Positions 9,567 through 17,994 of a DNA stretch of 37,581 nt are shown piece after piece. The notes under the pieces were generated by a model. That model saw only the letters and a list, made by a program, of their open reading frames with translations, was not told the origin of the DNA and ran no database searches. The position numbers were made by a program, and so were the translations under genes. How positions within the stretch are numbered: position 1 is the stretch's first letter; every line of letters starts with the position of its first letter. The DNA is taken from NCBI GenBank assembly GCA_016871355.1, contig VFZC01000022.1, forward strand, positions 1 to 37,581, written 5' to 3'. The stretch comes from Actinomycetota bacterium (GTDB taxonomy: Bacteria > Actinomycetota > Acidimicrobiia > Acidimicrobiales > Ilumatobacteraceae).

Positions 9567-10551
9567 TCGGGCGGTCGACACGCGCGTGCGCGTCGGTTCG
9601 GTCGAACTGGCGCACGCCGTGATGACGGCCGCCGGCACGTCGGGTCACGGGGCCGAACTCGCGCGGTATTGCGATCTGTCCGGTTTGGGTGCGGTGGTCG
9701 TGAAGTCGCTGTCGGTCATGCCGTGGCCGGGCAATCCGGCACCACGACTGCACCCGTTGCCCGACGGCATGATCAATTCGGTCGGACTCCAGGGTCCGGG
9801 GGTGGCCGGGTGGTTCGACGAGTTCTTCCCCGAACTGGTCACGAGCCGGTGTCGCGTGGTGATCAGCCTGTGGGGTCGATCGCTCGACGAGTATCGCCAG
9901 GCCGCGCTGGCCGTGGCTGACGGACTTCGCCGGGCTGGTCGAGCCGCCGATGGTGTGGTGGCAGTCGAGGTGAACTTGTCGTGTCCGAACCTGGAAGGTC
10001 GACGGGGGATCTTCGCGCACGATGCCGAATTGTCGGCAGCCGTGATCGACGCGTCGGTCGCGGCGATGTCTGGTGCAACTCGGCCGGTGTGGGCCAAGTT
10101 GAGCCCCAACACCGATCGTCTGGTGGAGATCGCCGGCGCCGTACGTGGTGCGGGCGCCGAGGCCGTGACCTTGGTGAACACCGTGCTCGGCCTGGTCCTC
10201 GACCCCGAAACCGGTCGGGCGGTGCTGGGCAACGGTGGGGGTGGTGTGTCGGGTCGGATCATTCACCCGGTGGCCCAGCGGGCCGTCTTCGACGTGGCCA
10301 GTGCCCACCCCGATCTGCCGATCGTCGGGGTGGGCGGAGTGTCCTCGGCCGCCGAGGCGGTGGCGCTGCTCCAGGCCGGAGCCTCGGCGGTGCAGGTGGG
10401 GACCGCCACGTTCGCCGACCCGCGCGCCCCGGCGACCGTGGCCCGCGACCTCGTGACCTGGGCCGCGGCCCACGGCATCACTCGTCTGTCCGACCTCACC
10501 GGAGTCGCCCACCGTGGCGGTATCCACCCACTTCCCCCTGCTCAGGGGTAG
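9556..10551 (+). CDS. pyrD: Dihydroorotate dehydrogenase, class 1 (Cys-type)
   Basis: PyrD oxidises dihydroorotate to orotate with FMN. The 331-residue protein is of the class 1 type: the catalytic base is Cys143 in [12 protein letters not shown], where the membrane-bound class 2 enzyme common in other actinobacteria has Ser. FMN and substrate residues appear in [24 protein letters not shown] and [12 protein letters not shown]. Class 1B enzymes need PyrK to pass electrons to NAD; no pyrK is next to it, so the electron acceptor is open. The start ATG follows AGGAG with a 4-base gap and overlaps carB by 11 bp. pyrF, often beside it, is absent. Confidence 0.9.
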   Translation: MAADRAVDTRVRVGSVELAHAVMTAAGTSGHGAELARYCDLSGLGAVVVKSLSVMPWPGNPAPRLHPLPDGMINSVGLQGPGVAGWFDEFFPELVTSRCRVVISLWGRSLDEYRQAALAVADGLRRAGRAADGVVAVEVNLSCPNLEGRRGIFAHDAELSAAVIDASVAAMSGATRPVWAKLSPNTDRLVEIAGAVRGAGAEAVTLVNTVLGLVLDPETGRAVLGNGGGGVSGRIIHPVAQRAVFDVASAHPDLPIVGVGGVSSAAEAVALLQAGASAVQVGTATFADPRAPATVARDLVTWAAAHGITRLSDLTGVAHRGGIHPLPPAQG

Positions 10552-10554
10552 GGT
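10549..10554 (+). promoter_or_regulatory. Possible -10 for leaderless mihF transcription
   Basis: TAGGGT ends six bases before the mihF ATG and includes the pyrD stop codon. No Shine-Dalgarno is seen, and the placement matches that before rpoZ, def and argC. No convincing -35 is visible. Confidence 0.4.
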
Positions 10555-10560
10555 TCGTGC

Positions 10561-10872
10561 ATGGCAACACCTCCGCAACTCACTCCGGAACAGCGCGCTG
10601 CCGCGCTCGCCAAAGCGGCTGAAGCCCGGGCGGCTCGTGCCGAAATCAAGGTCAAGCTGAAGCAGGGGACCCTGACCGTCGCCGACGCTCTCATTTCATC
10701 CGACCCCAACGTCGGGAAGTTGAAGGTCGTGTCGTTGCTCGAGAGCCTTCCCGGCCTCGGCAAGGTGAAGGCGCGCAAGATCATGGAGGAAGTCGGCATC
10801 GCCGACAACCGCAAGATCCAGGGCCTGGGCGCACAGCAGAAGAAGGCCTTGCTCGAGCATCTCGCCAAGTGA
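10561..10872 (+). CDS. mihF: Integration host factor, actinobacterial type (mIHF)
   Basis: mIHF is a small actinobacterial nucleoid protein that binds and bends DNA; it was found as a host factor for mycobacteriophage L5 integration and is unrelated to the IHF of E. coli. The 103 residues show an Ala/Lys-rich N-terminal helix (10-35) and a helix-two-turn-helix part with LLESLPGLGKVKARKIMEEVGI (about 59-80) and a C-terminal GLGAQQKKALLEHL. It lies in the conserved order pyrD-mihF-gmk-rpoZ. The ATG at 10561 is preceded by a -10-like hexamer rather than a ribosome site. It overlaps gmk by GTGA. Confidence 0.92.
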   Translation: MATPPQLTPEQRAAALAKAAEARAARAEIKVKLKQGTLTVADALISSDPNVGKLKVVSLLESLPGLGKVKARKIMEEVGIADNRKIQGLGAQQKKALLEHLAK

Positions 10873-11450
10873 GTGGGCGGGTCACCCCCGCCCGTTCTCC
10901 ACTCATCATCATCGTGTCCGGACCCGGTGGGGTCGGTAAAGGAACGATCGTCGACGCACTGGTGAAACGCGATCCATCGCTGTTGCTCAGCCGTTCCTGG
11001 ACGACGCGCCAACGACGGCCCGTTGAACGCGAGGATGCGTACGTGTACGTCACACGACACGATTTCGAAGCGCATCGCGATCGTGGCGGCTTTCTCGAAT
11101 GGACCGAGTTTCTCGGCAACTACTACGGATCGCCCGTGCCCGACGCCACCAGCGACCGAGACATCGTGCTCGAAATCGAAGTCGACGGCGCTCAGCAGGT
11201 GAAAGCCGTTCACCCGGAGGCCACCTTGATCTTCGTGCTGCCGCCGTCGCGTGACGAGCAACGTCGTCGCCTCATCGGTCGTGGGGACCCCGACGACAAG
11301 GTTCAGCAGCGCCTGCGAAAGGCCGAGGAAGAAGAGCCGATCGGCCGGGCCCTGGCCGACGTGGTGGTGGTCAACGACGACCTCGACCAGACGGTGGGCG
11401 AGATGATGGACATCATCGCCGCCCGACGAAAAGCGGCCGGGTCGCCCTAG
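10869..11450 (+). CDS. gmk: Guanylate kinase
   Basis: Gmk phosphorylates GMP to GDP with ATP. The 193-residue protein has the P-loop GPGGVGKGT (18-26; Gly where many homologues have Ser) and the GMP-binding part SRSWTTRQRRPVEREDAYVYV near 42-62. EWTEFLGNYYGSP (about 77-89) and LEIEVDGAQQVK (near 100) are further kinase signatures. The start is GTG at 10869, overlapping the mihF stop by four bases; there is no downstream ATG before the P-loop. The lid region near 130 (IGRGDPDDKVQQRL) is normal. The gene ends with TAG inside the -10-like element of rpoZ. Confidence 0.95.
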   Translation: MSGRVTPARSPLIIIVSGPGGVGKGTIVDALVKRDPSLLLSRSWTTRQRRPVEREDAYVYVTRHDFEAHRDRGGFLEWTEFLGNYYGSPVPDATSDRDIVLEIEVDGAQQVKAVHPEATLIFVLPPSRDEQRRRLIGRGDPDDKVQQRLRKAEEEEPIGRALADVVVVNDDLDQTVGEMMDIIAARRKAAGSP

Positions 11451-11453
11451 CCT
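11448..11453 (+). promoter_or_regulatory. Possible -10 for leaderless rpoZ transcription
   Basis: TAGCCT includes the gmk stop and ends eight bases before the rpoZ ATG. No ribosome site is present. An identical TAGCCT lies seven bases before def. Confidence 0.4.
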
Positions 11454-11461
11454 GGGCGTCC

Positions 11462-11794
11462 ATGCCCGCCAACGACGATTCGATGACCAGCCCGCAGCTC
11501 GAACTGCTGCTCTCCAAGGTCGACTCCAAGTTCAGCCTCGTTACGTTGGCCGCGTCGCGTTCGCGTCAACTCCAGGACTACTACCGCCCCGAAGGTGCGG
11601 TGTCGCAGAAGCTGATTCCGCCGCAGGTTCCGTCGTTGCGCAAGCTCCTCAGCCTGTCGTTCGAAGAAATCGCGGCCGGCAAGATCGTGCGTATCTCGGG
11701 TGACGAAGTGCGCGAGCGCGAAGCCGCCGAAGCCGCTGCTGCCGCCGACGCGGCCGCCGCGCTGCTCGGTGAGGGCGACTCGGCCGACGAGTGA
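11462..11794 (+). CDS. rpoZ: RNA polymerase omega subunit
   Basis: Omega helps fold beta-prime and assemble RNA polymerase. The 110-residue protein has the omega core from about 10 to 85: KFSLVTLAASRSRQLQDYY corresponds to the conserved segment that clamps the beta-prime C-terminus, and SLSFEEIAAGKI follows. The last ~30 residues are an Ala/Glu-rich tail. Its place between gmk and coaBC is conserved in actinobacteria. The ATG has a -10-like hexamer but no Shine-Dalgarno just before it. Confidence 0.93.
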   Translation: MPANDDSMTSPQLELLLSKVDSKFSLVTLAASRSRQLQDYYRPEGAVSQKLIPPQVPSLRKLLSLSFEEIAAGKIVRISGDEVREREAAEAAAAADAAAALLGEGDSADE

Positions 11795-11804
11795 CGAGTT
11801 CCGA

Positions 11805-13007
11805 GTGACGACGTCCTCGGCGCCTCTCGCGGGCAAGACCATCGTCCTCGGTGTGTGCGGTGGTATCGCCGCGTACAAAGCAGTCGAAGTGTGTCGTCGC
11901 TTGGTCGACCTCGGTGCGCACGTCGCTCCGGTCATGACCGACGGCGCCGAACGTTTCGTCGGACGCACCACGCTCTCGGCACTCGCCAGCCAACCGGTGC
12001 AGACGTCGTTGTGGGACGAAGAGTCGCCCATTCCGCACACCCGCCTCGGTCAGGGTGCCGATCTCGTTCTCGTCGCGCCGGCAACCGCTCGTCTGTTGTC
12101 GGCGTATGCACACGGTTTGGCGCACGATCTGCTCACCAACGTCCTCATCGCCACGCGCGCACCCGTGGTGGTGTGCCCGGCCATGCACACCGAGATGTGG
12201 GAGCACCAAGCGGTTCAGGCCAACGTGCGCACTCTGCGCGAGCGCGGTGTTCATGTGGTCGACCCCGAAGACGGCCGACTGGCCGGAGGTGACTCGGGCA
12301 AGGGTCGTCTGGCCGCTCCCGATGCGATCGTCGCCGAAGTGTCGTCGGTTCTCGGCCAACGTGACCTCGCCGGCGCTCATGTGGTGGTCAGTGCGGGCGG
12401 AACGCGCGAGCCCATCGACGCGGTGCGTGTGATCGCCAATCGTTCGAGTGGCAAACAGGGTTACGCCGTGGCCGACGAGGCTCGTCGTCGCGGTGCGCGC
12501 GTCACGCTCGTCACGACGGTCGATCGACCGGCACCCATCGGTGTCGAAACGGTGTGCGTCGAAACGGCCGCTCAGATGAAAGCCGTCCTCGACGGTTTGG
12601 CCGCGACGGCCGACGTGGTCGTGATGGCGGCCGCCGTGGCCGACTTCCGTCCGGTGTCGTGTACATCGGGCAAGATCAAGAAGTCGGGTGGCGTTCCCGA
12701 GATCGTTCTCGAGCCCACCCCCGACATCCTGGCCGGTCTCGGCGCGGCCAAGCGTCCCGGCCAGATCCTCGTCGGTTTCGCGGCCGAAACCGGTGATCTG
12801 GTGGCCCAGGCGCAGTCGAAACTCGAACGCAAGAACCTCGATCTCGTGGTGGCCAACGACGTGAGCCAGCCCGGTGTGGGCTTTCAGCACGACACCAATG
12901 CGGTCACGTTCGTGCGACCCGGTGGCGAATTAGAGTCGCATCCGTTGAGCGACAAGCGGGACATCGCCCGCGCGCTGCTCGACATCGTGGTCGGCCTGCG
13001 GGCCTGA
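11805..13007 (+). CDS. coaBC: Bifunctional phosphopantothenoylcysteine decarboxylase / phosphopantothenate-cysteine ligase
   Basis: CoaBC performs two steps of coenzyme A synthesis: the CoaB half links cysteine to phosphopantothenate and the CoaC half decarboxylates the product. In the 400-residue protein the N-terminal flavin-binding CoaC domain starts with [15 protein letters not shown] and has PAMHTEMW at 125-132, the actinobacterial form of the PxMNxxMW motif. The CoaB domain begins near 190 ([13 protein letters not shown]) and has NRSSGKQG for nucleotide and dimer contacts. I place the start at GTG 11805, ten bases after rpoZ; the earlier in-frame start at 11700 would overlap rpoZ by 95 bases. 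Confidence 0.94.
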   Translation: MTTSSAPLAGKTIVLGVCGGIAAYKAVEVCRRLVDLGAHVAPVMTDGAERFVGRTTLSALASQPVQTSLWDEESPIPHTRLGQGADLVLVAPATARLLSAYAHGLAHDLLTNVLIATRAPVVVCPAMHTEMWEHQAVQANVRTLRERGVHVVDPEDGRLAGGDSGKGRLAAPDAIVAEVSSVLGQRDLAGAHVVVSAGGTREPIDAVRVIANRSSGKQGYAVADEARRRGARVTLVTTVDRPAPIGVETVCVETAAQMKAVLDGLAATADVVVMAAAVADFRPVSCTSGKIKKSGGVPEIVLEPTPDILAGLGAAKRPGQILVGFAAETGDLVAQAQSKLERKNLDLVVANDVSQPGVGFQHDTNAVTFVRPGGELESHPLSDKRDIARALLDIVVGLRA

Positions 13008-13030
13008 CCCCAGCCGATTCAGGAGCACCG

Positions 13031-14224
13031 ATGAGCCGACAGTGGACGTTCACATCCGAGAGCGTGACCGAAGGTCACCCCGACAAGATGGCCGATCAGA
13101 TTTCCGATGCGGTGCTCGATGCGATCCTCGCCAAGGACCCGCACGCGCGTGTGGCCTGCGAAACGTTGGTGACCACCGGACTGTGCCTGGTGTCGGGCGA
13201 GATCTCCACGGGCGAGTACGTCGAGATTCCCGAGATCGCGCGCGAGGTCATCAAGAGCATCGGTTACGACAACGCCGAGTACGGCTTCGACGGCAAGACG
13301 TGCGGTGTTCTCGTCGCTCTCGATGCGCAGAGCCCCGACATCGCCCAAGGCGTCGATCGCAGCGAAGAAGTTCGTTCGCGCTCCGGCAGCGACGATCTCG
13401 ATCTGCAGGGTGCCGGCGACCAGGGAATGATGTTCGGCTACGCGTGCAACGAAACGCCCACGCTCATGCCGTTGCCCATCGACTTGGCTCATCGTTTGGC
13501 CGAGCGCCTCACCGACGCCCGCAAGTCCGGACAAATTCCGTACCTGCGCCCCGACGGCAAGACCCAGGTGACGTTCGACTACGAAGACGGCAAACCCGTT
13601 CGTCTGCGCACGGTGCTCGTGTCCACCCAGCACCACGATGGTGTCGATCGCGACACGGTCATCCGCCCCGACCTCATCGAGCAGGTCATCCGTCCGGTCA
13701 TCCCGGCGCAGTTCGCCCAGGACGATTACGCGGTGTTCGTGAATCCCACCGGCAAGTTCGTGCTCGGTGGTCCGCACGCCGACACCGGATTGACCGGTCG
13801 CAAGATCATCGTCGACACCTACGGCGGCATGGGCCGTCACGGTGGCGGCGCGTTCAGCGGTAAGGATCCGAGCAAGGTCGATCGCTCGGCCGCGTACGCC
13901 GCGCGTTGGGTGGCCAAGCACGTGGTGGCCGCGGGTGCGGCCGACCGCTGTGAAGTGCAGGTGGCCTACGCGATCGGCATGGCGCATCCGGTGAGCATCC
14001 TCGTCGAGACCTTCGGAACCGAGAAAGTTTCGTCGACCAAGATCGAAGGAGCGGTACGCGCCGTGTTCGATTTGCGTCCGGCCGCCATCGTGCGTGATCT
14101 CAAACTCAAGCGCCCGATCTATCGCAAGACCGCGGCCTACGGTCACTTCGGTCGCGAACTGCCCGAGTTCGAGTGGGAAAAGTTGTCGCGCCTCTCCGAC
14201 TTCTCGTCGGCTCTCGGACTCTGA
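13031..14224 (+). CDS. metK: S-adenosylmethionine synthetase
   Basis: MetK makes S-adenosylmethionine from methionine and ATP. The 397-residue length and motifs are standard: SEGHPDK-type ATP site ([14 protein letters not shown], 13-26), the hexapeptide loop GAGDQG with MMFGYA, and [21 protein letters not shown] followed by [16 protein letters not shown], the phosphate-binding loop. AGGAG at 13021-13025 gives a proper ribosome site five bases before the ATG. There is room for neither a SAM riboswitch nor a separate promoter in the 23-base gap, so it is probably expressed with coaBC. Methyltransferases that use its product are encoded nearby (15944-16537, 17991-19094, 22415-23173). Confidence 0.97.
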   Translation: MSRQWTFTSESVTEGHPDKMADQISDAVLDAILAKDPHARVACETLVTTGLCLVSGEISTGEYVEIPEIAREVIKSIGYDNAEYGFDGKTCGVLVALDAQSPDIAQGVDRSEEVRSRSGSDDLDLQGAGDQGMMFGYACNETPTLMPLPIDLAHRLAERLTDARKSGQIPYLRPDGKTQVTFDYEDGKPVRLRTVLVSTQHHDGVDRDTVIRPDLIEQVIRPVIPAQFAQDDYAVFVNPTGKFVLGGPHADTGLTGRKIIVDTYGGMGRHGGGAFSGKDPSKVDRSAAYAARWVAKHVVAAGAADRCEVQVAYAIGMAHPVSILVETFGTEKVSSTKIEGAVRAVFDLRPAAIVRDLKLKRPIYRKTAAYGHFGRELPEFEWEKLSRLSDFSSALGL

Positions 14225-14231
14225 GACGACT

Positions 14232-15947
14232 CTGACTCGAGTCGTTCGCGTCGCCCCCGACGTCACCGGGATCGATCGCGTCTTCGACTACGTCGTGCCC
14301 GACGACTTCGCGACGTCGGTCGGCCTCGGGTCTCGTGTTCGTGTCTCGCTGCACGGCCGTCGTGTCGGCGGTTGGGTCGTGGAAGACGATGTGGTGAGCG
14401 ACGTCACCGCGACCCTCAAGCCGATCGCGAAATCGAGTGGCCTCGGCCCCGACGCCGACGTGCTCGCACTCTGCGAGTGGGCGGCCCATCGCTGGTGCGC
14501 CGGTCGCTTGCGCCCTCTCCTCGTCACCGCATCACCGCCCGTCGTGGTGCATCGCGCCGGAACTCCGCGACGCACCACCGTGGTGGCCGAGCCGTCGTCT
14601 CCGGCAACCACGTCGCTCATCGAGCGGGGTGGCGGTGTGTTGCGCCTTCCGCCCACCGCCGATCAGTTGCCGGCGATCCTGTCGGCCGCGCGCGTGGGCC
14701 CGGCTCTGGTGGTGTGTCCGTCGGTCGAAGGAGCGCGTGCCTTGGCCGCACGGCTGCGGCGCACCGCGGTGTCGGTCGCATTGGTCCCCGACGATTGGGC
14801 GCAGGCCCGCGGCGGAGTCGACGTGGTGATCGGTGCGCGACAGGCCGCGTTCGCTCCCTGTCCTGGTTTGGCGGTTGCGTTGTTACTCGACGAACACGAC
14901 GAGGCGTTACAAGAAGAACGGACTCCCACGTGGCACGCGCGTGACGTCCTCGTCGAGCGAGCCCGTCGCGCCGGGGCGGTGTTTGTGGCGGTGTCGCCCA
15001 CGCCGAGCGCGATGGTGCGCCACGAACGGTTCGTGTTGGCGCCGCCCGTCGATCGTGAATCGGCGGCCTGGCCCGAAGTGTCGATCGTCGATCGTCGCTC
15101 GGTCGAGCCGTGGAAACGTTCGCTGGTGTCGGACGAGCTGATCGCCGAGCTGCGTGATCATGGGCGACGGGTGGCCTGCGTGGTCAACACCAAGGGGCAG
15201 GCGCGATTGGTGGCCTGTCGCCAGTGTCGCGAGTTGGCGCGCTGCGAGTCGTGTGGTGCGTCGGTGGCCGAGATCGACGAGGGAACCTTGACCTGTGCGT
15301 CGTGTTCGACCTCGCGGGCCACGCTCTGCGCGTCGTGTGGCTCGACGGCCATGGCCCGCGTGAAACCTGGTACGACGCGTTTGCGCGCCGAGATCGAAGC
15401 GGCGGCCCACCGCTCGGTGATGGAAGTGACGGGTTCGTCGACGTTCGACGACACGAGTTGTGACGTGTTCGTGGGCACGGAGGCGGTTCTGCATCGAGTA
15501 CGGCGCATCGACACCGTGGTGTTCCTCGACTTCGACGCCGAGTTGTTGGCTCCGCGTTATCGCGCGGCCGAACAAGCGATGTCGCTGCTCGTGCGGGCCG
15601 GACGCTTGGTGGGACCGCGAGGACGCGGCGGCCACGTGTTGGTGCAGACGACGCTCGTCGACCACGACGTGATCACGAGTGCCGTGACCGGTGATCCGGG
15701 GGTGGCGGCCGAGCGAGAGACCGCTCGCCGTCGCGACCTCGCGTTGCCGCCTTTTTCTGCGCTGGCACTCGTGGAGGGTGACGACGCCGAGTCGTTCACG
15801 ATGCGCTTGGGGACCGACGTGATGGTGGCGCGACACGGCGACGAGTTCTTGGTGCGCGCGCCATCACCCGATCTCTTGGCCGATGCGGTGGCCCGGGCCG
15901 ATCGACCAGCCGGCGTTCGTATCGAAGTCGATCCGCCGCGTGTCTAG
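14232..15947 (+). CDS. priA: PriA-like primosomal protein N', ATPase-degenerate actinobacterial type
   Basis: The N-terminal 3'-DNA-binding domain (VVRVAPDVTGIDRVFDYVVPD, then GSRVRVSLHGRRVGGWV) and the paired zinc-binding cysteines (CRQCRELARCESC, CASCS, CASCGS, about residues 325-375) identify PriA. The helicase Walker A is missing and the DEEH box reads LLDEHDE, so ATP-driven unwinding is unlikely, as known for many actinobacterial PriA proteins. The start is a problem: homology must begin by about 14241, yet the only canonical in-frame starts are GTG 14094, 131 bases inside metK, and GTG 14295, which cuts off conserved sequence. I give CTG 14232 as the best guess. The stop is interlocked with the convergent methyltransferase gene. 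Confidence 0.8.
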   Translation: MTRVVRVAPDVTGIDRVFDYVVPDDFATSVGLGSRVRVSLHGRRVGGWVVEDDVVSDVTATLKPIAKSSGLGPDADVLALCEWAAHRWCAGRLRPLLVTASPPVVVHRAGTPRRTTVVAEPSSPATTSLIERGGGVLRLPPTADQLPAILSAARVGPALVVCPSVEGARALAARLRRTAVSVALVPDDWAQARGGVDVVIGARQAAFAPCPGLAVALLLDEHDEALQEERTPTWHARDVLVERARRAGAVFVAVSPTPSAMVRHERFVLAPPVDRESAAWPEVSIVDRRSVEPWKRSLVSDELIAELRDHGRRVACVVNTKGQARLVACRQCRELARCESCGASVAEIDEGTLTCASCSTSRATLCASCGSTAMARVKPGTTRLRAEIEAAAHRSVMEVTGSSTFDDTSCDVFVGTEAVLHRVRRIDTVVFLDFDAELLAPRYRAAEQAMSLLVRAGRLVGPRGRGGHVLVQTTLVDHDVITSAVTGDPGVAAERETARRRDLALPPFSALALVEGDDAESFTMRLGTDVMVARHGDEFLVRAPSPDLLADAVARADRPAGVRIEVDPPRV

Positions 15948-16537
15948 GCGCGCCACACGTCGAGCAGGCGATAGCCACGACGCGAACCGAGGCGTTCGAC
16001 TTCGTAGCCCTCGGTGCCGAGCCAGCGCGCGAGCGAGTCGCTACCGAGGTTCTTGTTGACCACGAGAATCGCATGGCCGTTGGGGGCCAGTCGCGCGAGC
16101 CAGCGCGTGAGCATGCGGTGCAGAAGGTCCTTGCCGACCTTGATCGGGGGATTGCTCCAGATCAGATCGAAAACGACGTCGTCGGGCACGTCGTCGGGCG
16201 CGCCGACTTTCACGTTCGTGAGGTGGAGGCGTTCGGCGTTCGATCGTGTGAGGTCGAGTGCGCGCTGGTTGACATCGATGGCCCACACCGTGGCCGTCGG
16301 CGATCGTCGAGCCAGCGCCAACGTGATGGGTCCGGCCCCGCAGCCGAGATCGAGAAAGGTTCCCGTGGGTGGTGGAGTGGGTGCATCCGACAACAAGATC
16401 TTGGTTCCGGCATCGAGTTGGCCATGTGAGAAGACCCCGGCATCCGACACGTAGTCGAACGCATCACCGGGAAGGAGTACCTCGACGATCTCGGGATGTG
16501 ATGCCGCGCTCGGGGAGTTGTCGAAGTAGTGCGACAT
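15944..16537 (-). CDS. RsmC-like class I SAM methyltransferase (16S rRNA guanine-N2 type)
   Basis: The 197-residue protein has a Rossmann methyltransferase core: motif I FLDLGCGAGPITLALA (about 63-78), an acidic end of strand 2 in AIDVNQRAL, and motif IV SNPPIKVGK (near 130), the NPP form of amino-group methyltransferases such as RsmC, which methylates G1207 of 16S rRNA. It matches only the catalytic half of E. coli RsmC, which is normal for the short actinobacterial relatives. The exact target is not proven. The start is the ATG at 16537; the longer upstream frame runs antisense through def and is not credible. It faces priA tail to tail and def head to head with a 21-base gap. Confidence 0.82.
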   Translation of the reverse strand: MSHYFDNSPSAASHPEIVEVLLPGDAFDYVSDAGVFSHGQLDAGTKILLSDAPTPPPTGTFLDLGCGAGPITLALARRSPTATVWAIDVNQRALDLTRSNAERLHLTNVKVGAPDDVPDDVVFDLIWSNPPIKVGKDLLHRMLTRWLARLAPNGHAILVVNKNLGSDSLARWLGTEGYEVERLGSRRGYRLLDVWRA

Positions 16538-16545
16538 GTCGGAAG

Positions 16546-16551
16546 TAGCCT
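16546..16551 (+). promoter_or_regulatory. Possible -10 for leaderless def transcription
   Basis: TAGCCT lies seven bases before the def ATG inside the 21-base gap to the divergent methyltransferase gene. With no ribosome site visible, a leaderless mRNA fits best. Confidence 0.45.
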
Positions 16552-16558
16552 CGCAGAC

Positions 16559-17086
16559 ATGGCCTATCAGATCCGGACATACGGAGACCCGGTACTGGCG
16601 TCGAAGGCTGCCACGGTGACCGACATCGACGCCAAGGTGGTCCGGATCGTCGACGAGATGTTCTCCACGCTGTATCGCAGCGACTCCGGTATCGGATTGG
16701 CGGCCCCTCAAGTGGGCATCCAGCGGCAGATCTTCGTCTGGGACATGGGCGACGACCCATTGGTCGTGATCAACCCCGAGATCGTCGAGTCCGATGGCGA
16801 ATGGGTGTACGACGAGGGTTGCTTGAGCATTCCCGGTTTGTACGTGCAGATGACTCGTCCGAAGACCGTGTTGTTGCGCGGACGCGACCTCGACGGCAAC
16901 GAGTTCGAACTCGAAGCCGACGAACTCGAAGCGCGTCTGTTCCAGCACGAACTCGATCACCTCAACGGCATTCTCATGTTCGACCGCATGCAGCCCGAGC
17001 AGCGCAAAGAAGCACTGGCCGAGTACAAGCGCATCCTCGACGGCGACACCGACGCCAAGCCGCTGCGCCGCCTGCGGGCCCAATGA
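16559..17086 (+). CDS. def: Peptide deformylase
   Basis: Def removes the N-formyl group from new proteins at the ribosome using a metal ion. All three family motifs are present in the 175 residues: GIGLAAPQVG (43-52), EGCLSIPG (with the Cys ligand, about 88-95) and QHELDHLNG, the HExxH-type metal site (about 130-138). I chose ATG 16559 because it starts the standard sequence AYQIRTYGDPVL and has a -10-like element upstream; ATG 16529 would extend into the divergent gene. It pairs with fmt, which adds the formyl group that Def removes, and overlaps it by ATGA. Confidence 0.96.
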   Translation: MAYQIRTYGDPVLASKAATVTDIDAKVVRIVDEMFSTLYRSDSGIGLAAPQVGIQRQIFVWDMGDDPLVVINPEIVESDGEWVYDEGCLSIPGLYVQMTRPKTVLLRGRDLDGNEFELEADELEARLFQHELDHLNGILMFDRMQPEQRKEALAEYKRILDGDTDAKPLRRLRAQ

Positions 17087-17994
17087 CCGATCGGGCGCCG
17101 CTTCCGAGCGGGCCGATTCGTCGCGTCGTCTTTCTCGGCACACCAGCCATGGCGGTGCCGCCACTGCGAGCCCTCGTCGATGCCGGTATCGACGTCGTCC
17201 ACGTGGTGACCCGCGCCGACAAGCGTCGTGGTCGGGGGAGTGATCTCTCACCGAGCCCGGTGAAGCAGGCTGCACTCGAATTGGGGCTGACGGTGTCGCA
17301 TGCGGTCGACGACGTGCTCACGGTTCCGTGCGATCTCGGAATCGTGGTGGCGTACGGTGCGCTCATCAAGCCACATGTGTTGGCCCACGTCCCCATGGTG
17401 AATCTTCACTTCTCGTTGCTGCCGCGTTGGCGCGGGGCCGCACCGGTCGAGCGCGCTTTGCTCGCCGGCGACACCGAAACCGGTGTGTGTCTCATGCGCG
17501 TCGACGTCGGACTCGACACCGGGGGAGTGCTCGATCGCCGCACCATGACGATCGACGACACGACGACCGCCGATCATGTGCGCGCTCGTCTGGTGGCCGA
17601 TGGAACCGAGATGTTGCTGGCGGCCTGCCGTGGGGGTCTGCCGATCGAAGTGCCGCAGAGCGGCGACGCCGACTATGCCGTCTATGCCGACAAGATCACC
17701 CCGGACGATCTGCGCATCGACTGGAACGCGCCGGCGTCGCGTGCCGTGCGCCAGGTCCGCGTGGGCGGGGCCTGGACCACCTGGAACGACAAGCGTTTCA
17801 AGATCCACGATGCACGCGCCGTGAACACGGTGACCAGCGCGCCGGGAACCTGTCGAGTGATCGACGGCCGGGTGTCGGTGGGCACCGGCTCCGACAGCCT
17901 CGAACTGCTGTCGGTGCAACCCGAAGGCAAAGCGGCGATGAGTGCGTCGGCCTGGGCCAACGGAGCGCGCCCCGACGGATCAACGTTCGTATGA
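17083..17994 (+). CDS. fmt: Methionyl-tRNA formyltransferase
   Basis: Fmt formylates initiator Met-tRNA using 10-formyl-tetrahydrofolate. The 303-residue protein has the N-terminal formyltransferase domain beginning VVFLGTPAMAVPPLRAL, the RGRGSDLSPSPVKQAA loop and the catalytic signature NLHFSLLPRWRGAAPVERALLAGDTETG (about 107-134) with Asn, His and Asp of the active site. The C-terminal OB-like domain that binds tRNA begins near 205 (DLRIDWNAPASRAVRQVRV). The ATG at 17083 overlaps the def stop; the end overlaps rsmB by ATGA. The def-fmt-rsmB order is widely conserved. Confidence 0.96.
   Translation: MTDRAPLPSGPIRRVVFLGTPAMAVPPLRALVDAGIDVVHVVTRADKRRGRGSDLSPSPVKQAALELGLTVSHAVDDVLTVPCDLGIVVAYGALIKPHVLAHVPMVNLHFSLLPRWRGAAPVERALLAGDTETGVCLMRVDVGLDTGGVLDRRTMTIDDTTTADHVRARLVADGTEMLLAACRGGLPIEVPQSGDADYAVYADKITPDDLRIDWNAPASRAVRQVRVGGAWTTWNDKRFKIHDARAVNTVTSAPGTCRVIDGRVSVGTGSDSLELLSVQPEGKAAMSASAWANGARPDGSTFV

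Noticed and set aside
13008-13030. SAM riboswitch before metK
   Set aside because: Only 23 bases separate coaBC and metK, which is too short for any known SAM aptamer.
16538-17275. N-terminal extension of the RsmC-like gene to 443 residues
   Set aside because: The extra part is antisense to def and fmt and has low-complexity composition; the methyltransferase homology starts at 16537.
17328-17990. Long N-terminal extension of rsmB
   Set aside because: It overlaps fmt in another frame and has no NusB-like features; ATG 17991 gives the ATGA overlap and the normal start.
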